A DNA stretch of 5,305 nt, from NCBI GenBank assembly GCA_030146365.1, contig JASLBU010000286.1, positions 1-5,305 on the forward strand, written 5' to 3'. This document shows positions 1-5,278 of this stretch, in pieces (the first letter of the stretch is position 1; every line of letters starts with the position of its first letter). Made by a program: the position numbers and the translations under genes. The notes under the pieces were generated by a model. It was not told the origin of the DNA. It was given only the letters and a program-made list of their open reading frames with translations, and did not search any database. The stretch is from Candidatus Limnocylindria bacterium. GTDB taxonomy: Bacteria; Chloroflexota; Limnocylindria; QHBO01.

Positions 1-4
1 CGCC

Positions 5-1381
5 TCAGCCTGCCCGCCGGATGGTCGCGGCAGGCTTGGGGGGCAGAACCTCGTAGTCTGCGAGGTAGGTGTCGAAGACGCCGCTCAAGTCCGCGTCCGA
101 GCTCGCCGCCAGGTGGCCCAGCAGCCGCGCCTCGGTGGCGAAGCCGAACCGGTTGCGGGACACCCACGAGCGCATGGCCTCATCGAACTTCTCGTCCCCC
201 ATCGTGCTCCGGAGCGCCGTGAGGAACTCCGTGCCGCGGTAGAAGACGGCGTGGAAGTAGCCGTCGCAGCTCGTCCAGTCGCCGCCGTCGATCGGCCCTG
301 CCGGCCAGTCGAACACGCTGTTGTTGACGGGGCGCGACGAACAGTGGTTTTCTCCGATCCCCATCAGCCGGCGGGCACTGAAGTCGGCGAGCGCCTCGTC
401 AAGCCAGGGCTCTGCCTGCTGCTGGTTCCCGACCTGCGCGTAGAACCACTGGTGGGCAACTTCGTGGTAGACGACATACGGGTCGGTGACCTTGTCCCGA
501 GTGAGGTGAATCATGCGCGGGTATTCCATGCTGAAGCCGGTCGCCGATCCGACCTCGGCGAGCACCAGATCCGGCCACGGGTAGTCCCCGTAGAGCTCAC
601 CGAAGCGCGCGACCGCGTCGCTCGCGAGCCGAACGGTCTCCACGCCGTCCACGGTCTCGGTGAATGCGCGAATGAGCGTCCCAGCCACGGTGCGCTCCGT
701 GAGCCGGAACCCGGGGTTGACGACGAAGCTGAAGTCACGCACGTCGGCGGATTCGCATGCCCAGGCGCTGCCCGAGCCCGTCGGCGCGCCCACCAGGCCA
801 GGACAGGCGACGGCGTCTCGGGGGAGCGGCGTCGTCGTCGCCAGCTCGAGCCTGATGGAGTCGGCATTGAAGCTGATCTGCGGGTCACCGATCCCGTGGA
901 CCTCGTGCTCGACCGACACGATGGGGAACCACTGTCCGAAGCTGAGCACGCCGTTTTCCGCACTCGTGCGCGCGGTGAAGGCATCCGTCGCCCGCGCGAT
1001 CTCGAGGCGGAACGGCACCACGATCGTCGTCGCATTCCCGCGCTCCAGACCATCCAGAGGAACCCGCAGATTGATGGACGTGGTCCAGTCTGGTTCGACG
1101 GCCGCCCCATCGATCTCGACGTCGCCGGTGAGGCTGAAGAACCCCAGGGCCCGCGGGACGGCCACCAGGTCGACGTGCCCGAGCGTCCGGGCGGATCGAT
1201 TCGTGAGCGTGATCTCCACCTCGGCATCCAGCCGCTGCGCGGCCACGTCCAGCGTCGCGCCGATCTCGTACTGCTGCCCCAGCCCCGCGGTCATCGCGGC
1301 TGTAGGAGCCGGCGCCACACCGACCACGGCGGCAGCCAACAACAGCGCAGCGGCGAGCACGGGCGGGCGGCACGCGGGCAT
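5..1381 (-). CDS. Secreted M1-family zinc metallopeptidase (gluzincin)
   Basis: The 458-residue product is predicted to be an exported zinc peptidase of the M1 aminopeptidase-like family. Residues 1-29 look like a Sec signal peptide: an arginine near the start, a hydrophobic Ala/Leu/Val run at about 8-22, and an AxA-type cleavage region (PTAA) near 29. Residues about 35-230 resemble the beta-rich N-terminal M1 domain. The catalytic region carries H306-E307-V-A-H310 followed after exactly 18 residues by E329 (in WLDEALADF), the classic HEXXH-x18-E zinc site. Tyr381, in YRGTEFLTALR, fits the transition-state tyrosine of the family's YxKG motif. GFSMEYP (282-288) corresponds to the GxMEN substrate-binding motif, with Glu286. 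All expected catalytic residues are therefore present. The protein is shorter than typical M1 enzymes (600-870 residues) and ends soon after the catalytic domain, so the long helical C-terminal domain is absent. The ATG start is chosen because the signal peptide begins there; only a weak GGGG precedes it. It is divergent from the cysteine peptidase-like gene. The substrate is unknown. Confidence 0.92.
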   Translation of the reverse strand: MPACRPPVLAAALLLAAAVVGVAPAPTAAMTAGLGQQYEIGATLDVAAQRLDAEVEITLTNRSARTLGHVDLVAVPRALGFFSLTGDVEIDGAAVEPDWTTSINLRVPLDGLERGNATTIVVPFRLEIARATDAFTARTSAENGVLSFGQWFPIVSVEHEVHGIGDPQISFNADSIRLELATTTPLPRDAVACPGLVGAPTGSGSAWACESADVRDFSFVVNPGFRLTERTVAGTLIRAFTETVDGVETVRLASDAVARFGELYGDYPWPDLVLAEVGSATGFSMEYPRMIHLTRDKVTDPYVVYHEVAHQWFYAQVGNQQQAEPWLDEALADFSARRLMGIGENHCSSRPVNNSVFDWPAGPIDGGDWTSCDGYFHAVFYRGTEFLTALRSTMGDEKFDEAMRSWVSRNRFGFATEARLLGHLAASSDADLSGVFDTYLADYEVLPPKPAATIRRAG

Positions 1382-1433
1382 CGCCCCATGTTGCCGCCTC
1401 GATCACGGCCTGTCATCCTGCGGCGACTCGATC
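1382..1433. promoter_or_regulatory. 52-base divergent intergenic region between two peptidase genes
   Basis: Both promoters of the divergent pair must lie in this gap or inside the opposite gene. I looked for TAnnnT -10 elements with a paired -35 on both strands and found none that convinces. Neither gene has a strong Shine-Dalgarno sequence: the minus-strand gene has GGGG a few bases ahead of its ATG, and the plus-strand gene has essentially none. The feature is defined by position rather than by a recognised motif. A shared, jointly controlled region is an inference. Confidence 0.35.
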
Positions 1434-2396
1434 ATGACCAGACGACCACCCCGCCGGAACGCCAGCCGTACCGGCCTTGCCGCCCTGGCGTTCGTCGTCC
1501 TCTTCGCCGCGGGTTTCACCGTGGTCCAGGGCAACGTCCTGGGCATGGGCGATCGGTTCGATCGGCTGGTTGCGCGGATCGAGATCCTCGTCGATCCGCC
1601 GCCCCAGCGATCCACGCTGCCCACCGTGGTGGTCACCCCGGAGCCGATCGCGGTGGCCACGGCGACGCCGACGGCGGCGCCCACCGTGGCTCCGTCTGCC
1701 AGCGACGTGGCGACGCCGGTGCCGACCGCCACGCCGCCCGTGCGCGAGCCGGTCGACGTCGCGCTCGTCGCGGACCACCCCGCCGTGTTCGCCTCGCAGC
1801 TGACGAACGAGGACTGCGCCGTGGCCGGGACCCAGATGGTCCTCGCCATCCTCGGGCTGGGCGACACGTCGCAGGTCTTCCAGCAGCAGATCAAGGATCG
1901 CATCGGTGAGTGGGAGGCGTTCGATGACAGCCGGAACGGCGGGTGGGGACCGGCGGCTGTCGGGCTCGCGCTCGCCGACTACGGCGCGACCGGCTACGAG
2001 GTGCGGGCCTACGACTCGTACACGGACGCGCTCCGGGCGTCGGCCGTCGCGATCAGCGAGTTCGACAAGCCGGTCGTGCTGTTCCCGTGGTGGGGCGCGC
2101 ACACCTGGGTGATGACCGGGTACCGCGCGGATGCCGACCCCAGGCTGTTCGACGACGCGAACATCTCCGGCGCGTACATCCTCGACCCGTGGTATCCGCG
2201 CGTCTCATCGATCTGGGGCGCCTCGGATGGGCCGGGGAACTTCGAGGACCTCCGGGAGCTGGAGCGCAACTGGCCCGCGTTCCAGGGGCCGCCCGGCTAC
2301 GAGGCCGTCGGCCCAGGGTGGACGCGGCCGGAGGGCGCCTACCCGGACCGGGACGGGCGCTTCGTCATCCTCGTGCCGACGACCCCTCGTACCTGA
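1434..2396 (+). CDS. Membrane-anchored or secreted C39-like cysteine peptidase-like protein
   Basis: The 320-residue product has an Arg-rich N-terminus (RRPPRR), then one hydrophobic segment at about residues 14-31 that serves as signal peptide or single membrane anchor. A Thr/Pro/Ala linker follows (about 61-106, rich in TP and AT), then a globular domain from about 107 to 317. That domain has the layout of C39-like/papain-like folds: Cys128 in NEDCAVAGTQM, His223 in WGAHTWVMTGY and Asp251 in YILDPWYPR, a plausible Cys-His-Asp triad. The linker and signal place the domain outside the membrane. C39 peptidases fused to ABC transporters cut double-glycine leaders, but this protein has no transporter domain and no bacteriocin-like gene is nearby, so that role is not supported. 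The frame stays open far upstream, but that stretch is antisense to the M1 gene. The ATG at 1434 gives a proper signal sequence and is preferred. An inactive, binding-only domain is possible. Confidence 0.82.
   Translation: MTRRPPRRNASRTGLAALAFVVLFAAGFTVVQGNVLGMGDRFDRLVARIEILVDPPPQRSTLPTVVVTPEPIAVATATPTAAPTVAPSASDVATPVPTATPPVREPVDVALVADHPAVFASQLTNEDCAVAGTQMVLAILGLGDTSQVFQQQIKDRIGEWEAFDDSRNGGWGPAAVGLALADYGATGYEVRAYDSYTDALRASAVAISEFDKPVVLFPWWGAHTWVMTGYRADADPRLFDDANISGAYILDPWYPRVSSIWGASDGPGNFEDLRELERNWPAFQGPPGYEAVGPGWTRPEGAYPDRDGRFVILVPTTPRT
1614..1751 (+). other. Thr/Pro/Ala-rich low-complexity linker in the C39-like protein
   Basis: Codons for about residues 61-106 encode a run rich in Thr, Pro, Ala and Val, with repeated TP/AT pairs built from ACG, CCG and GCG codons. 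Such linkers commonly separate a membrane anchor or signal segment from an extracellular catalytic domain in Gram-positive and Chloroflexota-type bacteria. The DNA is an imperfect GC-rich repeat, so length variation between strains would not be surprising. Confidence 0.6.
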
Positions 2397-2409
2397 GGCG
2401 CAGCGTCAC

Positions 2410-3771
2410 CTAGCCGGCTCCTCGCGGCGTCCCCGGCCACCTGCGCAGCCGGAGGGCGAGCGCCGCGGCGAGAAGCGCGGTCTTCCCGGCCTGCCCGATG
2501 CCAAACCCGAGCGGGATGGCGAGCACGCCGGCAGCCGGCAGCAGCGCCATGGTGGCGGCGACGGTCATCCCCAGCCCGCCGAGCGACGCGAGGACCTGCA
2601 GCACGGTATGCCGAGTGGCGTAGATCGCGCGGCTCAGGAGGTGGCTGAGGCTCTCGAACGGAACCGAGATGGCAAAGGCCGCCAGCACCGAGGCGGTGAG
2701 CGCGACGTCCTCCGCGTCGAAGGCGCCGCCGCCGAGGAGGACCCGGATCGCAGTCTCCCCGAGAATGACCAGCGCCACCGACCCGACGAGGGTCACGACG
2801 ACGATGCTGGCCGCGTTCGTCCGCAGCAGGCGCAGGAACCTGTGCCGATCGCCGACCGCGTGCGCGCGGCTCATCGCGGGGAACACGGCGAGCGCAAAGG
2901 CAACACCGACCAGGCTGACCGGGACGCTCTGGAAATTCCGGGCGAAGCTGACGGCCGTCACGCTGCCCGCGATCAGGCTGCTGGCCACGGACGTGAAGAA
3001 CAGGAAGGTGATCGGCTCCACGGGGTGGCTCGCCATCTTCGGCAGCATGAGCCGGACGAACTCCCGCATTGGTCCCGTTCGCGGGCTCCAAGCCGGCCGG
3101 GCCCGGAAGCTGCTCCCACGGAGGCCGATGAACCTGCTGAGCAGGTGGATCGTGGCGCCTACGACCGCGCCGACGGCAGGGCCGTAAATGCCCAGCCGGT
3201 CGCTGAACAGGACGGTGCCCAAGATGATGCCGGCGTTGTAGAGCAGCGGGGCGACGCCGTACCAGAAGAAGCGCTGCTCGGCGAGGAGGACCTGCCCGAG
3301 CGTCAGCGAGGCGGCGAACAGGATCGGCGTGACGAGCATCACACGGAACAGCGACGCGTACAGCTCACGTTGCTCCCCGGCGAATCCGGGCGCGATGATG
3401 CCGGTCGTCGCCTCGGCGAACACGAACATCGCGGCCGCCGCGACACCCATGACTCCGACCGCGCCGGTCAGGACCGTACGCGCGAAGCGGTCCGCCTCGG
3501 CGGCGTCGGCTTGTGAACGGAGCTGGAGGAAGATGGGAATGAACGGCGCGGCGAGGCCCGCCTCCACCAGCACGTCCAGGAGGAGCTCCGGGAGCACGAA
3601 CGCCGCGTTGTAGGCGTCCAGCTCGGCCCCCGCGCCGAACGTGCGAGCGAAGATCCGGTCGCGGACCAGCCCCATCACGTACGAAGCGAAGATCAGCGCC
3701 GCGAGGAGAGCCGCCCCTTCCGGCAGGAAGCGACGAACCAGCGCCGGCAGCGGGACGATCCCCCGCCTCAC
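2410..3771 (-). CDS. murJ: MurJ/MviN-family (MOP superfamily) lipid flippase, short form
   Basis: The 453-residue polytopic membrane protein resembles MurJ, which flips lipid II across the cytoplasmic membrane for peptidoglycan synthesis. The N-terminal signature is clear: GLVRDRIFARTFGAGAELDAY (residues 34-54), with R37-D38 and D52 aligning to the conserved Arg-Asp and Asp of E. coli MurJ, then LPELLLDVLVEAGLAAPFIPI with Glu70. SFARNFQSVPVSLVGVAFALAVFP (275-298) matches the second-half motif, Arg278 aligning with the conserved arginine there. I count about 12 hydrophobic helices, whereas characterised MurJ has 14 and 500 or more residues; the last two appear to be missing. In the conserved LLRR motif of TM2 the arginines are replaced by Leu65-Asp66. 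The start is GTG at 3771 with a poor ribosome site. It lies 51 bases after the cyclic-nucleotide-binding gene and is probably cotranscribed. Family membership is firm; whether lipid II is the substrate is less certain. Confidence 0.85.
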   Translation of the reverse strand: MRRGIVPLPALVRRFLPEGAALLAALIFASYVMGLVRDRIFARTFGAGAELDAYNAAFVLPELLLDVLVEAGLAAPFIPIFLQLRSQADAAEADRFARTVLTGAVGVMGVAAAAMFVFAEATTGIIAPGFAGEQRELYASLFRVMLVTPILFAASLTLGQVLLAEQRFFWYGVAPLLYNAGIILGTVLFSDRLGIYGPAVGAVVGATIHLLSRFIGLRGSSFRARPAWSPRTGPMREFVRLMLPKMASHPVEPITFLFFTSVASSLIAGSVTAVSFARNFQSVPVSLVGVAFALAVFPAMSRAHAVGDRHRFLRLLRTNAASIVVVTLVGSVALVILGETAIRVLLGGGAFDAEDVALTASVLAAFAISVPFESLSHLLSRAIYATRHTVLQVLASLGGLGMTVAATMALLPAAGVLAIPLGFGIGQAGKTALLAAALALRLRRWPGTPRGAG

Positions 3772-3822
3772 CTCAGGTGGAGAGATGCGGCTGTGCGGCG
3801 CTCCGGCGCGCCACCGCCACCA

Positions 3823-4245
3823 TCACGCCGGTGAGGTGCCCTCGACGCGGCGCAGCCGCTCCGCGAGCTCCTGCACGACGATATCGCGGACGCCGGGAAA
3901 CTCGTCCATGAGTGAGTGGAACTCGCGGTGGCCAACCACCAGGAGCCGGGTGATGCCGTCTGCTCGGACGGTGGCGGTGCGAGGGCGCCCGTCCAGCAGT
4001 GCGATCTCACCGAAGAAGTCACCGGGGTGCAGCTGCGCCACGGGCCGCCCGTCCTCGATGACGGACAGATGGCCGTCAAGGACGAAGAAGAACTCGTGGC
4101 CGACGCGACCCTGCTCGGTCAGGCGCTCGTCCAGGCCCACTTCGATCTCGTCGGCGAGCTGGCCAAGCCGTTCGAGCTCCCGCCGCTTCATGCGGGCGAA
4201 CAGCGGGACCTTTCGGAGGTGGTCGAGCTTCTCGTCGATGGCCAT
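3823..4245 (-). CDS. Stand-alone cyclic nucleotide-binding (Crp-like sensor) domain protein
   Basis: The 140-residue product is almost entirely one cyclic-nucleotide-binding domain: a short N-terminal helical part (LDHLRKVPLFARMKRRELERL, residues 7-27), the beta-roll (about 30-110), and a C-terminal helix (about 115-135). The phosphate-binding cassette GDFFGEIALLDGRPRTATV (75-93) is intact. Glu80 and Arg89 sit at the positions that contact the ribose and the cyclic phosphate in CAP-type domains, and Thr90/Thr92 follow. Binding of cAMP or a related nucleotide is therefore plausible. There is no helix-turn-helix, kinase, channel or signal peptide, so it is a soluble sensor that would have to act through a partner. 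The start ATG at 4245 is preferred over Met19, which would remove the first helix. It leads the probable two-gene operon with the MurJ-like flippase 51 bases downstream. A candidate leaderless promoter lies directly upstream. Confidence 0.88.
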   Translation of the reverse strand: MAIDEKLDHLRKVPLFARMKRRELERLGQLADEIEVGLDERLTEQGRVGHEFFFVLDGHLSVIEDGRPVAQLHPGDFFGEIALLDGRPRTATVRADGITRLLVVGHREFHSLMDEFPGVRDIVVQELAERLRRVEGTSPA

Positions 4246-4251
4246 GGCGAG

Positions 4252-4257
4252 AGTCTA
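4252..4257 (-). promoter_or_regulatory. Candidate leaderless-type -10 element for the cyclic-nucleotide-binding gene
   Basis: On the minus strand TAGACT (TAnnnT pattern, 4/6 to TATAAT) lies exactly six bases before the ATG at 4245, which would place transcription initiation at or within a base or two of the start codon. No Shine-Dalgarno sequence is visible ahead of this ATG, which fits a leaderless transcript. No good -35 hexamer is seen 16-18 bases further upstream, so the call is tentative. Confidence 0.35.
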
Positions 4258-4315
4258 CGCTGCACGACAAGGGCTTGGCTGCCTTCCACCGACGGAAACG
4301 TCGACGCCCAAAATG

Positions 4316-4344
4316 GTGACACGCGGCGGAATCCGTGGTACGCT
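4316..4344 (+). promoter_or_regulatory. Candidate sigma70-type promoter of the zinc-ribbon gene
   Basis: GTGACA (4316-4321, 5/6 to TTGACA) is followed after 17 bases by TACGCT (4339-4344), which keeps the most conserved first, second and last positions of the -10 element. Transcription would start near 4350-4352 and give a leader of about 110 bases. The promoter lies in the 215-base gap between the two divergent genes and points toward the zinc-ribbon gene. The evidence is motif matching only. Confidence 0.45.
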
Positions 4345-4355
4345 GCTGCGCAGCA
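4344..4355. repeat. 12-base perfect palindrome at the candidate -10/start site
   Basis: TGCTGCGCAGCA reads the same on both strands. It begins at the last base of the candidate -10 element and covers the predicted transcription start, a position where a bound dimeric repressor would block initiation. A second perfect palindrome begins two bases later. An operator role is inference. Confidence 0.4.
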
Positions 4356-4357
4356 AC

Positions 4358-4371
4358 GTCCCCTAGGGGAC
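4358..4371. repeat. 14-base perfect palindrome in the zinc-ribbon leader
   Basis: GTCCCCTAGGGGAC is a perfect inverted repeat. As DNA it could be a dimer-binding operator. As RNA it would form a five-base-pair hairpin with a CUAG loop within about ten bases of the predicted 5' end, a placement that can stabilise a transcript. Nothing in the sequence chooses between these readings. No T-run follows it, so it is not an intrinsic terminator. Confidence 0.45.
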
Positions 4372-4445
4372 TCGAATCACCGCGCGGCACCACGAACGCT
4401 CCTCTCACGGCTTTACGGCGAGATGGCTCGCTGAGGCCGCACGAA

Positions 4446-4453
4446 AAGGAGTG
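4446..4453 (+). promoter_or_regulatory. Strong ribosome binding site that fixes a TTG start
   Basis: AAGGAGTG is the strongest Shine-Dalgarno match in the window. Its AGGAG core ends nine bases before TTG at 4461, in frame with the zinc-ribbon protein. The spacer is T-rich (GTTTTTCT), unlike the GC-rich surroundings, and should stay unpaired. The site rules out the longer open frame that extends upstream to 4335. Confidence 0.75.
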
Positions 4454-4460
4454 TTTTTCT

Positions 4461-4802
4461 TTGTACACGTTCACCGACAAGACGCTGACCTGCGCAGACT
4501 GCGGAACGGAGTTCACGTTCACCGCGGGCGACCAGCAGTTCTATGCGGATCGTCAGTTCAGCGAGCCGCGCCGATGTGCGGCCTGCCGGGCCGCCAAGAA
4601 GGCCGCTCGTGGCGACAGCGGCGGCGGCTACAGCAGCGGCGGCAGCGCCGGCGGCTACGGTGGCGGCGGAGGCGGTGGCTACAGCGACCGCCCGCGCGAG
4701 ATGTTCAGCGCCACGTGCGACAGCTGCGGCAAGGAGGCCCGAGTGCCATTCCGCCCGACCGGCACGAAGCCCGTCTACTGCAGCGACTGCTTCCGCCGTT
4801 AG
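4461..4802 (+). CDS. Double zinc-ribbon protein with glycine-rich linker (CxxC-x17-CxxC C-terminal domain)
   Basis: The 113-residue product has two four-cysteine modules joined by a flexible linker. The N-terminal module (residues 1-45, starting YTFTDKTLTCADCG) has C11, C14, C39 and C42 with 24 residues between the CxxC pairs, matching the small probable zinc-ribbon family common in Chloroflexota and other GC-rich bacteria. Residues 54-74 are almost all Gly, Ser and Tyr. The C-terminal module has C86, C89, C107 and C110 with exactly 17 residues between pairs, the CxxC-x17-CxxC family pattern, ending YCSDCFRR. Each module should bind one zinc ion. The basic residues and Gly/Tyr linker are compatible with nucleic-acid binding, but the function is unknown. 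The start is TTG at 4461, fixed by the AAGGAG site nine bases upstream and by the family's usual YTF.DKTL N-terminus. The gene stands alone, with its own candidate promoter and terminator. Confidence 0.88.
   Translation: MYTFTDKTLTCADCGTEFTFTAGDQQFYADRQFSEPRRCAACRAAKKAARGDSGGGYSSGGSAGGYGGGGGGGYSDRPREMFSATCDSCGKEARVPFRPTGTKPVYCSDCFRR
4620..4682 (+). repeat. Glycine-rich GGC/GGY codon repeat in the zinc-ribbon gene
   Basis: Codons 54-74 are mainly GGC with interspersed AGC and TAC, encoding a run of Gly with Ser and Tyr. The DNA is a low-complexity GGC repeat that separates the two zinc modules. Gly/Tyr/Ser runs of this kind are flexible and occur in RNA-binding proteins, but the run alone does not show function. 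Confidence 0.65.
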
Positions 4803-4821
4803 GCGGGCACCTCGCCACTCG

Positions 4822-4855
4822 AAACGACCCGGTGGGTTACCTGCCGGGTCGTTTT
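4822..4855 (+). terminator. Intrinsic terminator of the zinc-ribbon gene
   Basis: An 11-base perfect stem (AAACGACCCGG at 4822-4832 with CCGGGTCGTTT at 4844-4854) encloses an 11-base loop and ends in TTTT, 19 bases after the TAG stop. The opposite strand reads a similar hairpin followed by only three Ts, starting just past the stop of the convergent minus-strand gene. It may therefore work in both directions, more weakly on that side. Confidence 0.87.
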
Positions 4856-4856
4856 G

Positions 4857-5249
4857 CTACCCGTCGGTCGACAGCTCCGGGGCAACTGCCGCGGCGTTCG
4901 CCCACGGATATCGCCGTCCCGCGATGTCGAGGGCCGCGAGCATGCGAGCGCGGGCGGCCCGCAGCAGCTCCGAGGTGCGCTCGACCTCGGCGGGGTCAGC
5001 GTCCTCGCGCTCCGTCTCCTGCTTGATCGCGACGAGGGCGCGCCGATAGGCGTGGATGCCGTCGTTCGCGGACCGGGTGATCTGCCCCGTTGCGTGCCGA
5101 AGGTGACGGAGCTGCTCCTCCGACCTGCCCTCGGAGGCCAGCTGCCGATCGAGCATGGCGGTCTGCTCCTCGATGCGGCGCGCGGCGGCATCCACCGCCC
5201 GGATGTCGGCGGAGGTACGGCGAACGAGTCGCGTGGAGAAGCCAGTCAC
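4857..5249 (-). CDS. Small helical protein of unknown function
   Basis: I do not recognise a family. The 130-residue product is highly charged (Arg/Glu/Asp) and Ala-rich. It looks almost wholly alpha-helical from about residue 12 to 110, with heptad-like stretches such as AARRIEEQTAMLDRQL (about 21-37) and ERTSELLRAARARMLAAL (about 90-107), so a coiled-coil or helical bundle is likely. There is no signal peptide, membrane segment, cysteine or catalytic motif. The tail (YPWANAAAVAPELSTDG) is probably unstructured. The GTG at 5249 is the only start visible upstream of Met32. The frame has no stop between there and the window edge and no other start codon, so an even earlier start outside the window cannot be excluded. 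The gene ends one base from the T-run of the shared terminator hairpin. Codon use matches its neighbours. Confidence 0.68.
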   Translation of the reverse strand: MTGFSTRLVRRTSADIRAVDAAARRIEEQTAMLDRQLASEGRSEEQLRHLRHATGQITRSANDGIHAYRRALVAIKQETEREDADPAEVERTSELLRAARARMLAALDIAGRRYPWANAAAVAPELSTDG

Positions 5250-5278
5250 TCCGTGCGAGGGTACACCGGCTTGGCCAC
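5246..5278 (-). CDS. Possible 10-codon mini-ORF coupled to the helical protein gene
   Basis: GTG at 5278 opens a 10-codon frame (MAKPVYPRTE) that ends in a TGA overlapping the GTG of the helical protein gene by the four bases GTGA. A strong GGAGGA lies four bases before this GTG (5288-5283), while the helical protein gene itself has no comparable site at normal spacing. This could be a leader peptide that passes ribosomes to the next gene, or the sign of a frameshift in which this GTG is the real start. It could also be chance. Confidence 0.25.
   Translation of the reverse strand: MAKPVYPRTE

Noticed and set aside
660..1433. Upstream extension of the C39-like gene to 660
   Set aside because: It is antisense to the M1 coding sequence and would bury the signal/anchor segment in mid-protein. 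The ATG at 1434 gives a normal N-terminus.
113..1909. A 598-codon plus-strand open frame and other long frames antisense to the M1 gene
   Set aside because: Their translations are Arg/Pro/Gly-rich with no domain signal, and they lie over genes with clear motifs. They are shadows typical of GC-rich DNA.
1470..2390. Bacteriocin/peptide export system suggested by the C39-like domain
   Set aside because: No ABC transporter domain is fused or adjacent, and no double-glycine leader peptide gene is visible in the window.
2131..3516. A 461-codon plus-strand open frame opposite the MurJ-like gene
   Set aside because: The translation is low-complexity Arg/Glu/Gly/His-rich, while the minus strand gives a coherent multi-helix MurJ-like protein.
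3772..3822. Regulatory element between the cyclic-nucleotide-binding gene and the MurJ-like gene
   Set aside because: The 51-base gap is GC-rich with only short chance palindromes such as GGCGCGCC. It shows no convincing promoter or terminator.
4358..4385. tRNA-like fragment (GACTCGAATC resembles a T-arm)
   Set aside because: No matching acceptor, D or anticodon arms are found around it. The palindrome explains the local structure better.
4335..4460. Start of the zinc-ribbon protein at 4335
   Set aside because: The first 42 codons have no family similarity and cover the palindromes and the ribosome site. The AAGGAG spacing points to TTG at 4461.
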